From NCBI GenBank assembly GCA_020650975.1, contig JAIPMN010003773.1, forward strand, positions 1 to 44,770: a stretch of DNA of 44,770 nucleotides. The letters run 5' to 3'. Both the position numbers and the translations under genes were made by a program. The notes under the pieces are model-generated. The model saw only the letters and a program-made list of their open reading frames with translations. It was not told the DNA's origin and did not search any database. This DNA is from Apostichopus californicus (lineage: Eukaryota; Echinodermata; Holothuroidea; Aspidochirotida; Stichopodidae). Positions 32,501 through 42,767 of this stretch are shown piece after piece; position 1 is the first letter of the stretch; every line of letters starts with the position of its first letter.

Positions 32501-32852
32501 CAAACTATCCATACCACATTCAACATACTGCATTTCACCCACCCCTTCCCACTTTCCCCTCCCACTCATCTCTCTTGATCATACCATCTCCCACACAGCT
32601 CTCATACCATGCTATTCCCAAGCCCCTCTGTGGGCTCACTAAAGTACTGTTAACTATGTGGACATCAGAAGCTACCACCTGCCCTTGCCTCTCATCGGTG
32701 GCATCCCCAATTAACTCAGATGGATAGTTATATAGCAATATCAAATTAGGAACTGACCTAAGCCATCCTTTCACTTCCCTCCACATTTCACCCACCTTTC
32801 CCACTCTCCCCCATCCCCCCATCCCACATCTTGTGTTATCTACTTTGATTAC

Positions 32853-32907
32853 ATTATTATTTACCAAATTTACCAAATTTAATTTGGTAAATTTGGTAAA
32901 TAATAAT
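32853..32907. repeat. Near-perfect palindrome, 27-bp arms with 1-bp spacer
   Basis: The left arm (32853-32879) and right arm (32881-32907) are exact reverse complements, separated by a single T. Each arm contains two copies of TTACCAAATT. The pairing stops abruptly outside the arms. Confidence 0.97.
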
Positions 32908-33762
32908 TACATCATTTCCCACACAGATCATACCACATGCTATGTGCCCAGTCAGTGGGATCAACTAAGTGCTATTACTATATGTCACAAGCCGTTCACT
33001 GGAAGATGTTACTTAACAAGTTCCAACAGGGCTCTCCAACGTCAACTGGGGCTGTAGCAGCTCTGAGATAGAACGACATCGAATTAATGTCGGCATATGA
33101 AGAACTGACCAATACCCCTCTTAACAGAGATGTGAATAATGCTCACAGATCAATACTCAGCGCTCTAGCCATTCATAATTAACTAATTGGTAATTGGGGA
33201 AGCATGTGGCTTTTACGCTTCTAGGCCTGTTAATATTAGAAGTCTATTGCATGCACTGATAATTAACAGTCTGACCAACAGCTAAATACCTTCGATCATA
33301 ATTTAATGCACGCAAAGTGCATCACTGACTGATCGTAGCAGTCATTACAAAATATAAATTTTACGTCTGACAGTCTAATTTCTTTTCTTTTTTTTTCCTT
33401 TTCTTTTTGCGGAAAAACTAAAAATAGGCTCCAAACATATCACCCTGAAATAACAACCGGGAACTCAGAAATACCAACTATTACCAGTAAAGAGAAGAGT
33501 AACAACTTCTGATAGGATAAGCATCACCTCCTTTGAGAAATTTGAGACAACCATGAAAAAAAAGGTTGCAACCTCTGGGAAACTTTTCTGTTTCCCTGTG
33601 CAGGAAGTCAAAGTGTTCGTTTGACAGAAGATATGTCTTAAGTGAAATGTAGACAATAGTGAGTTATAAATGATACAATGTAAGGTTCCCATCACCTGCA
33701 CTGCCTGGGAAAGATGTGAAAATGAATAAAAGTGGTACCCGCTTCATATAAATATAGCCTAC

Positions 33763-33861
33763 CTCTGTTGCCAAATTCTGGTCAGCGCTGTGTGAGAGCA
33801 AATATTTCACCACTCCAGTGTGGTTTTCCTGTGCTGCCATGTAAAGAGGCGTGAAGCCATT
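33763..33861 (-). CDS. ANK: Ankyrin, ANK repeat 4
   Basis: 99 bp, phase 0, acceptor TCGTCTAG, donor [24 protein letters not shown] then [27 protein letters not shown] is unique to repeat 4 of ankyrins; Tyr replaces the usual His of TPLH here in all species. Confidence 0.98.
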
Positions 33862-34452
33862 CTAGACGAGAGACAAACGAAAGATGGGTCAAAACATATC
33901 ATTTACCTTAACAGGTCACAGCAGATAACATCGTTTTTCTTTCCCCACATCACCCCCCCCCCCCGACCCCCCATCCACCCTTACCACAGCAAATATACTT
34001 GCCATCCCTGTCATATGAAAAAGTATCTCATCCTTGGCCTAAACTTGAGTTCATTCAAATTCTCAGGAATTGCTTTCCTTGTATCATGAGTAAATTTATT
34101 TTAGCCACTCTCCTACACCCGCAACCCCCACACCACACGCACCCCCCCCCCCCACTTTCCCTCTCACTGATATCACCACCTCTGCTTGGATGGCAAATAC
34201 TACAAATTATTTAAATTTGTAGACTGTGAAGTTTAATGCTGCTAGCCTATAGTGCCATTTGGCATGGTTAGAGATGTATCGTAACATTATCCCCACCCCC
34301 CAACCACCACCCCACCCACCTCCCCCCCCGACTTGGAATGAGTTGCTGGCATATTTCATGTCTCTCTGTTTGTTTTGGACTGAAAGAAGAACCCTCGTAA
34401 TTAATGTTTCCTGGAAATTAATTAACGCTTCTTCTTCTTCCTTTCGTTCTAC
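33862..34452 (-). other. Ankyrin intron with C-runs
   Basis: C-homopolymer runs at 33953-33964, 34142-34153 and around 34290-34329; nothing else was recognised. Confidence 0.7.
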
Positions 34453-34551
34453 CTGAGACTGTACGTTGACATCTGCTCCGTGTTCAATCAGAACTTTCAC
34501 AATCTCTTCCTGTCCCGCTAGGGCTCCGATATGCAGGGCTGTGTTACCTTT
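34453..34551 (-). CDS. ANK: Ankyrin, ANK repeat 3
   Basis: 99 bp, phase 0, acceptor TCTTACAG, donor [24 protein letters not shown] then [28 protein letters not shown](I/V)VKVL is the repeat 3 signature. The donor departs from consensus at positions 4 and 5 (GTAGAA). Confidence 0.97.
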
Positions 34552-35688
34552 CTGTAAGATTACAGAGTAGAAGAGAAAAAAATAAATAAATGAACTTACA
34601 AAACAAAGTGGCCATCGATATTACAAGCTAGAAATCTCTTTTTGCAATCCAATAATATCAAAAGTTGAAATTTGAAGCTATTTCTTTGCCGATAAAATAC
34701 TTGAATTTATGAACCATCATTACCAGAAATGAAATATTAAGAAAAGAGGAATCTAGGAGTCTTTTATTTGTACCGAGAGGAAATAATGAAGAACGGTGTG
34801 TTGAAACCCGAGTAAGATGGAGCTAACAAATAATCAATTCATGAACGGGGATGATTTTACCTATTTTTTATTCCAGAAAAATATGCAAAGGGTGTTAAAT
34901 TGAAAGGATTGGGAAAAGGCTTTTTTTGTCTACTTGTAGATTCAAGTTTCCCAAGATAAAAGCGCAAATATGTTACACAAAAATTGGTATTCAAACAGAA
35001 GGGTACTATGACTGTCTGAGGATCCCAAGGGGAGGTGAAAATATAGTTTTATGGGAGCATGGCAGCATATATCCCATACTCAAATTTATGCGTTTGCTGT
35101 AATTACTCAAAATTAGATGGATGAGTACGACACAAGAACCAATATTAACCTAGATTGCCTGATTAAATATTTTTGTGTGTGTGCCTCTAGGTAGTTTCAT
35201 ATATGGAAACCTGATTAGGTGGATATATGATGTGCTATAAAAAGTGCAAACTGCAAAAATAGAATGTGCAAAAATGTTATGGATTCCATGTATTGAATTA
35301 GCTTCCACAGCTGGCTCTCGGAATTTAATTCTTTGATTAACGTCCGCAAATCCAGACAGCTCACAAAAATGATGAATCCTGTTTCACACAAGGATGGCAA
35401 TCTTGCTGTTGTTCACGTTTCAATTGTTCACAGGATGTTTAATAGTAAGAACCTCTGGGCAATGAAACATTGCGATTTGAAAAGGAATCACTAGGTACAC
35501 TCACTAATATACAGTCATTTTTAGGGAAAGAAAAAAGCTGCAAGGGTGTCTCAAAGTGGTTTTGATTTGTTGTAAGCTTCAATTGGGAGGTAGTCAACAA
35601 AGTTTTGTTGATCAAAACCAAATTGACCAAATGCAGACGGCTTGTTGAAAGGCTTTAATTTCCTTCTTAATGCAAACTATGATCGTAC
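34552..35688 (-). other. Ankyrin intron, no further feature
   Basis: AT-rich; no repeat, element or exon was recognised on either strand. Confidence 0.6.
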
Positions 35689-35787
35689 CTTGGTGGCAGC
35701 ATTTACGTTAGCTCCACGCTTCAGCAATTCTGTGACGATGTTAAGATGGCCTTCCTTGGAGCTAAGGTGAAGCGCATTCAGTCCATT
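35689..35787 (-). CDS. ANK: Ankyrin, ANK repeat 2 (first ankyrin exon found in the window)
   Basis: 99 bp, phase 0, acceptor TTTTTACAG, donor [24 protein letters not shown] then [28 protein letters not shown] marks repeat 2. The expected previous exon (repeat 1, with SFLRAARAG-like sequence) could not be found between here and the right edge, so the N-terminus and promoter lie outside or in a form I cannot read. Confidence 0.97.
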
Positions 35788-35901
35788 CTGTAAAAATAAA
35801 TCATAGAGATATGTGCAATGATGTATACAGAATTATTATATGTGTATATACAATTGAAATCACAGTGAGTTGGAAAATCCAGAACAGTAAAAAAAACTTC
35901 C

Positions 35902-35973
35902 AGCCTCCACTGGGATTCGAACCCGGGCCTCCCGCTTTATATGCGGACATCCTATCCACTAAGCTATGGACGC
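35902..35973 (-). tRNA. tRNA-like gene, anticodon AUA, with T-run terminator; possibly a SINE or pseudogene
   Basis: On the minus strand 72 nt fold well. The 7-bp acceptor stem GCGTCCA/TGGAGGC has one mismatch. The A-box-like stretch reads TAGCTTAGTGGATAGG. The anticodon stem is TCCGC/GCGGG with loop ATATAAA, and the perfect B-box is GGTTCGAATCC. Ten or so bases past the 3' end is an eight-T run, a Pol III terminator. The anticodon AUA would read a tyrosine codon, but I see no intron or other tyrosine tRNA features, and the discriminator base is T. A recently derived tRNA pseudogene or SINE head fits as well as a real gene. Confidence 0.55.
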
Positions 35974-36606
35974 TGATTGTATGTCCAGAGGTTCAAAACC
36001 GTGTTTAAATATATGTGTGTATATTGGTTGAATGTAAACACTTCCAAATGAGAGATTATTTTTTATGATTCTTTTTGGCAGATAGATCAAATGTGATCAC
36101 TACTAAATGTTAATTTTATCCACTTGGATACATACTGTACACACAACTCATATGCACAATCCCTCTTCTTAATTCCCCCTTTCAACTTTACCACGTCCCC
36201 ATCAATGTTACACCCACTACACACAGCTAGCCCTATTACAAGAAACCTGCAAATAAGTTCAGTTTAAATTTGTTTACCTTCAAATACTGATTTATTATAT
36301 CTTGTTTTGTATTTTAAACAAAATTTCTCAATAAAAAATCCACAGAGATTTTAAAAACAACAACAATATAAATCTGGTTTATTTAAGATTACAGTTAGGT
36401 ATTGTGTAGTATGTACTCCAGATAGCCACACCTCACTTTGTTTACAAATACACACAAATTGAAGACATCCATCAGAACACATTTGTACACAAATACCAGC
36501 AAAAGTACGGATCGGACCAAAAGAGGAACTGTCCGGTATTCCATGACACTGTTGATAGTTTTCAATCTTTTGTTTTGTTACAAATTTGATGACATAATTT
36601 ACTTCC

Positions 36607-37110
36607 ATTTTAGAGGGAAGGGAGTTATTGAGGCGATACCTGAAAATCATCATAGGGTATATGAGTCTTAGAAGCAGCTGAGATACTTGTATAGAGAGTA
36701 TCTAGATCATTCACACCATTAACATAAATACATTAACAAAAATTACGAATGTATGAATATTCATGATGGAAGAAAATCCTCTTTGTTTTTGGGGGGGAGG
36801 GAGTAAGGGGTTGTTGAGCGATACCTGAAACCATGATAGGGTATATGAGTCTTAGAAGCAGCTGCGATACTGTACGGAGAGTACCTAGATCATTCACCAT
36901 TTACATAAATTATGAATGCACGAATATTCATGATGGAAGGAAAACTCTATGTTTTGGGGGGATGGGGAGCAGGGGGTTGTTGAGCGATACCTGAAACCAT
37001 GATAGGGTATATGAGTCTAAGAAGCAGCTGCGATACTGTACAGAGAGTAACTAGATCATTCACCATATACATAAATTATGAATACATGAATATTCATGAT
37101 GCTAGGAAAT
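36607..37110. repeat. Tandem repeat, three ~165-186-bp copies
   Basis: GCGATACCTGAAA occurs at 36633, 36819 and 36984. Each copy continues ATAGGGTATATGAGTCT, AGAAGCAGCTG, CTAGATCATTCAC and GAATATTCATGATG. Copies 2 and 3 are the most alike and are preceded by a G-run and GTTGTTGA. Confidence 0.95.
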
Positions 37111-39622
37111 CTCAAACCTTCAATTTTATTTGTTTGTAATTTCTGTACAGGTATTTGCCACAACTGTGATATTTGTACAACATGTCTACCTTGATCATTT
37201 ATTCATTCAATACCCCATCAGTTATCAACATCCCTGTTCGCATATATCCATACTAAGTGTTCTTTCTTCTTGGTGAATGATAAAAGCCAAGGAAATACAT
37301 TCTTTTTTTCATGAAGATGCGCTTTCCTTCGGATATCCTTAAAATTTGTGTCTTATTTCTGTGATATTTGTGTGATCAACATCAAAATAAATATTCATGA
37401 TAACAGAAAATTTGATAACATATGGCATCATCATTCCCTATAAACTATTCATATGATTCCTGATAAACAAGGTATTTTTGCAGCTACTTGAAGTTTTGAT
37501 ATATGTGTGCAGAGACTATACCATGACCTCTCATAAATGCATAACTGAAAACAATCAATGAATATTTTTATCTTGACCTTTGAACTGTTGAATAATATAT
37601 AGCGATAAACTACTGTATCGTTATCTTCTTAGTCACACAAGACCTGAACACTACTGGCAGATGTTTGGCAGTTTATAGGCTATGACATATCTGTGACTTG
37701 AAAGACATTATAGACAACCATGGCACATATAGGCAATAAAACCATAAAATACTACTACATGGCAATTGAGCAGCATATAATCTTGGTCACAAAGTTTCCA
37801 AAACTAAAGTATTGCAGGTATAGTTGAAATAAAGTAGCTACTGTGTATGAACAGTATATGTAGAGTATATATATTGTCAGTAAACACTGCAGGTACTACA
37901 CACAACTGTATAGACCAGCAACATTTTTGTTCAATTGTCTGAACCTGAATCTAGGTATTTCTATTTTTCCAGGAATGGAGAATTTATCCATGGAAACAGT
38001 CGTACACCATTACATGTTTCTGTTAGAGCCTAGAGCTACAGCAACAAACACCTTACAGCACTAATGGGCGACTTGCTTCACAGGACTACAATGTACACAG
38101 TACAAGCCATGCAAATGCTAAAACATTGTTAGCAAAGCATTCCCCCTTGTGACAACGATAATGTAATATCTTAAGTGCTTAATACACATCATGGTTCAAG
38201 AATGAAATTAATTTTAATGGTCGTAACTAGAGTTGCCACAAAATTTTAAGATGCTGAAATTGCTTTCGGGTTTGGCACAAAGTGCTTTCCTGGGGAAAAT
38301 TGACAAAGTTCAATTAGGCCCTAATCAAACTTTATATCTCAGTGAGATGTGAAAATGCAAAGTGGTAGCTGTTGAAATACTTGTCCAAGCCTGAATAGGA
38401 GTGCTCATTTACAGATCACTTTCCGGCACATTTGTGGCTGTGAGGACAATACTGCGTTATGAGCGAGCTTTCACCCCATTCATTATGAAGGTGACCAGAA
38501 TTGGACCAAAATTAAGTTTGCACTCAGGGTATAATTTAGTGTTGTAGTCAATAGCACACATAGCAGATTTAAAGTTTGTCTCTTTATATAGTAAATATCC
38601 ACATCATTGCACTTGTATAGCAATTTCACCATTTTGAATCTAGCCTTTTCTGGATGGGATGTTGGATAAATTGTTCCCTGATGCTAAAAATAGTTGCTGT
38701 AATTTTTCAAAAATGCCATCATGGACACTCTGACTCTCCACATAACTTCTCCACATTTGAAGGATTAATATTAGAACTTTAAATGACTTAAACTTAGAAT
38801 TTTAGACAACCAGAACATTTAATGACAACATTATATGACTCGACGAGGGACCAGTGGCTCTGTGAGAGGAAGTAAAACAGTTGCTGATAATTAAACATGA
38901 GTGACCATTTTTGGGGTTACTCACTAGCATATTTGGCGGTCTTACTGATCCTCATCCACATACATGAAGACACTTACATTCGTTCCCTCTCAAACAAGCT
39001 TTTAGGAAGAATGCCGACTGACACGGGCTATTAATTATATAAATACCGGGTATTTATAGAGAAAGCATTTCCCTTGGGGCAAACCGTAGAGCTGCTAAAG
39101 GCACTTCTAAAACTTATATGACACAAGGGGTCAATTGAGTACACAAAAGTGGCTATTATTTATCTCTGAAAGTTTAAATTGCTGATTGGACAGGGTGAGC
39201 ACTATTAAAGGTAGAACAGCAAATGCAATTCAGATATGTATTTGATTCTGGGTATGACATGGACACCAAGAGTAGCCACAATATTTTACAAAGGCACTGT
39301 TAACATTAGACCACATGCAGTGTTGAACATCTTGCTCTGGTGTTATAATTGTAAGACTAATTAGAACCCACAAGTTGAACCCTGCGATAGACTACGATCC
39401 AGGGCGGATCGCACTCTATGCTCTGTGTTAAATTTGCAATGTAAAAGCAGCTCAGGGTTGACCCGGGATCAGCGGTGACCTTTTACTTCCATTGTTGCTC
39501 TGCTTCACATACAAGTCACATACTTTGACACGATACTAATACACTCGTAGACGCATCGCTGCTCATCACACGGAATACGACTTGGCGCCTTTTCCTCCCC
39601 TACTACAGTAACCTCAACTTCC

Positions 39623-39812
39623 TGTTTGGTGATCATGAGCGCGGACAGGCTTTGATACCGAGCATGCACGGGATCTAATGTACTCTAAACGTGCAAGGGT
39701 TAAAAATCAATCTAATACCGAACACCGAGCTCGGGGTCTGATCCGTAATGTAAACATGCCTGAGCATAGAGACCCATTACCAGATAGGCTTCCCTTGTAT
39801 GATCACCAAACA
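39623..39812. mobile_element. Possible small element with 14-bp terminal inverted repeats
   Basis: TGTTTGGTGATCAT (39623-39636) and ATGATCACCAAACA (39799-39812) are perfect inverted repeats bounding 190 bp that are more GC-rich than the surroundings. No convincing target duplication was seen, so this may be a MITE or a chance inverted repeat. Confidence 0.35.
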
Positions 39813-40296
39813 CTTCTCTTTTAACTCTATCATAGGCTACGCTCCATGCTTTAGCAACTTGAAGCTTCACTGCTTTACATTATGTCCGAAAATTTAATAA
39901 TTTAGGGATTATATTTATTTATTATTAACTATGCCATCAATCACAGGATATGTTTTTATTTTGTTTCTGTCAATTTTAATCAATCTAAAGGTTAACAAAT
40001 GACAATGGTGTAATGTCTGTCTTCATTTCATTTTCAACTCGAAAAAGACATTTCTCAGAAAATTGAAGCATAACTGTAATCTATAAATCCCTTTCTTTTC
40101 TTGCATGCAAATATACATAAATTAACAATATTATAAAATAGTCCCATTCATTCTGCCTTGGGTTTTCTTGAATTTCCACAAAGTTTGTAATCGATTTTTG
40201 TTTGTCACTAAAACACATTATGTGGTTATTGATTACTGTGTGCATGATTCAATGTATGTGCATTCCCCATTTATTGTGATTCTTGAACATATGTAC

Positions 40297-40438
40297 CCTG
40301 AATCTATACTCTCTCTGTGTTCTTTGGCAATTATCTTCAAGATTTCTTGGAGAACGCTCTCCAGCGATCCCCGTCCTACATTTACGTCGAAGGTCAAGAT
40401 ACGATTCAACGCTGTCTTAAAAGCCTCGTAGCTGGGAG
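40297..40438 (-). CDS. Exon-like segment of an unrecognised gene
   Basis: Open segment on the ankyrin strand, preceded by a pyrimidine-containing acceptor (CCATCCATGGCAG) and ended by a possible donor (GG|GTACAT). It encodes PSYEAFKTALNRILTF, then DVNVGRGSLESVLQEILKI and AKEHRES, an amphipathic helical sequence with CpG-containing, exon-like codons. An ATG overlaps the acceptor (MAAPSYEAF), so it could also start a 70-codon ORF. I do not recognise the family. It may belong with the segment at 42609-42767. Confidence 0.35.
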
Positions 40439-42608
40439 CTGCCATGGATGGAGGTATTCTCGCATCATGATCTTAAAGGTTATTAGCAAAATGGAAAAAT
40501 ATGGATTGTTATAATAATCAGCACAATCAGTGACAAGGACTTGCAAAACAAGAGGTATTTCGATATTTTGCAAAACGTTACCAAAAACTACCCAGTTTAA
40601 CTGAAAATGAGATTTCGAAAGTTTCAAACACGTTCTTCTTCTTCTTTACTTGAAATGAAATTAACTACATTCAAGCCGATGAAATATTACATTGGGGAGC
40701 ATCGAAATGCGACCAACATAGAAGCAGGAAGCATGCTTAAGAAATGGTTTCAAATGAGTTTTGTAGCTGTGAGCCATTTCCAATAGTACCATTCACTGAA
40801 AACATATTTCTCAAAGATTAACCTATTTCCCCTAATTTAAGCTTGGTTTCCATGACAACTACAATTCCTGATGTAGGGAGATCTGCCTTCAAGGCCTCCA
40901 TTGACTTTCATGAGGCAGATTAGCACCAAAGAAAGGAGTTAAAAATAGTCATCATTACTGAAAGTTACTCTCCCTCCACGCGAGTTGCCTCACAAATTTC
41001 TGAACATTCTGACAATGGATTCCCGTGAATCTATCTAATACATAGTTAAAGGGATAGACTACATGGCTTTCAAGGGCCGGGTCAAAACATAAACAAAGAA
41101 AAAAATAAAACATATATATACTGTATACCACCCAAACAAATGTGTCCATGTTGGCTTTGAAACTACACTCTACATTGAATAATGTAGAAATCAGGTGGTT
41201 AATTTGATTAAAACTGTCGTTAATAATCCACTCCACTCATATAAGTAAATGATACCGATGGAAAACAGGCAGGGCAATTATAAATAAGGAGAATATCAAG
41301 GATAAACGAAACAGTGCTCATAGGAATACAAACAAGCCCTGTGCTCTACCAACTGAGCAATGCAGCCCCTTAGTTACTGGGGATTCCTACATGGACATTT
41401 CTCTGTTGGGGGAGGGGGGGGGGGCACCAGTCAGAAACCATTTGACAGTATACCTTGCAAATAGTGTAACCGGGAATCAAGCCCCATTTATTTGAACATA
41501 AGGTTCAGACAGTGGCAGGGAATGGAAGGGATTTCAAGAAAAATTCAGGTTTTTTTTATGTTTATCTACTTGATTAAATGAACAAAATGGGAAACTGAAA
41601 GAGGAAATAAACAATAGTTCGATTGAATAAGGGTAAAGTAATTGTGACTAGAAACAGGATTCAACCGAGTGACCTCTGGGCTGCATTAATCTACTTATTA
41701 GGATCAGAAGAACTGTCAACAGATTTAGTATACAACAAATAGCCTATAATTTACTTAATGTCTGGAAGATGACATAGCTTAGTGACTCAGAATGATGATA
41801 AGTTTCTACTCCCAATGCAAAGTACTGCTAGATACAAAGAACCAGTACATAAATGGTCACCTCCGAGGGACTGCTAGTAGTATTCTGTGTAATGTTTACA
41901 AGTTCAGTTTGAACACATTGTTGGGCACTGTGTGTTTCAGTATCAGCACCTGCGCTGTGAGGGGTAAAGATGGATAATCTGTAATTCCTACCTTCCCCCC
42001 ATCCCACACACCATCCTTGCCCTTCCACCTCACTCCATCCTCTTCCCCTTCCTTGTTGACAGGACAACTTAAATAACCTATAATAAGCCTGGGTCTATAC
42101 ACATGTTAGTGAAAGTTCACATGAATATGACTTTTTTTGCCTCATCTCTTCCAAACAAGATAATAAGTTTCCAAAGATTGTCCCATTTCTCCTTCTCCTC
42201 CTCATTATCATCACCACCCTCCAACCTCCCAACATCCCACACCCTGCTCTGCCCCCCCCCCCTCTCACCTACCACCCTCTTCAATACCAACAATGTTTTG
42301 TTTAAAACTTCAATGATTTCAGGGCATGTTAAAGATCCACTGAGGGTGACAACTATCACAAATTTATATTTTAAAAAAATAATTTTTTGAGAAATGAGCA
42401 AATTTTGAATTATCAATTTAGTACGTAGATATATACCCTGAATATGCTTTCTCTGTTGAAAGAGAAGACCAAACTACTTTGCATATATCCATGCAAAGAG
42501 AACGTTAGGGTCGCCGAGGGGGAGAGGGGAAAGATTACCAAAAAATGTCTTGATAGAAAAATGTCTCAATAAAGAAGGCTTAAAGAAAGCCAAAAATATA
42601 TATCAAAC

Positions 42609-42767
42609 CTCATAATAACAACCATGAAACAATCCCTTCATCAGTTGATGAAATATCTGATCCAGGGTCTGCTGTTGCTCAACCGTACTGAGGCTCCTTA
42701 AATATCGAGCACGTAACTCCGTCTGGGTCGTAGGGAAATAAGTCTTGGTCGTACAAGTAGCCATCAT
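42609..42767 (-). CDS. Exon-like segment with ATG start, unrecognised gene
   Basis: Begins MMATCTTKTYFPTTQTELRA and continues RYLRSLSTVEQQQTL, DQIFHQLMKGLF. The frame closes two codons after a possible donor (GAG|GTTTGA); another possible donor lies 14 bases earlier (CATG|GTTGTT), and its one-base overhang would fit the phase of segment 40297-40438. Both donors are weak. The sequence is helical, Gln/Leu-rich, and more protein-like than chance ORFs here. It might be the first exon of a gene nested upstream of ankyrin repeat 2, or an alternative ankyrin 5' exon; there is no direct evidence for either. Confidence 0.35.

Larger units (their letters stand above)
30381..33762 (-). other. Ankyrin intron, 3.4 kb, containing an opposite-strand ORF
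   Basis: Contains the plus-strand ORF 31276-31755, a 62-bp-period duplication (32394-32500), diverged longer duplications between about 32450 and 33000 that share CATTTCACCCACC and CCCACACAG, and the palindrome at 32853-32907. Confidence 0.7.

Noticed and set aside
36351-36653. 100-codon Cys-rich minus-strand ORF
   Set aside because: Cys spacing matches no domain I know, there are no splice sites, and the sequence runs into tandem repeat.
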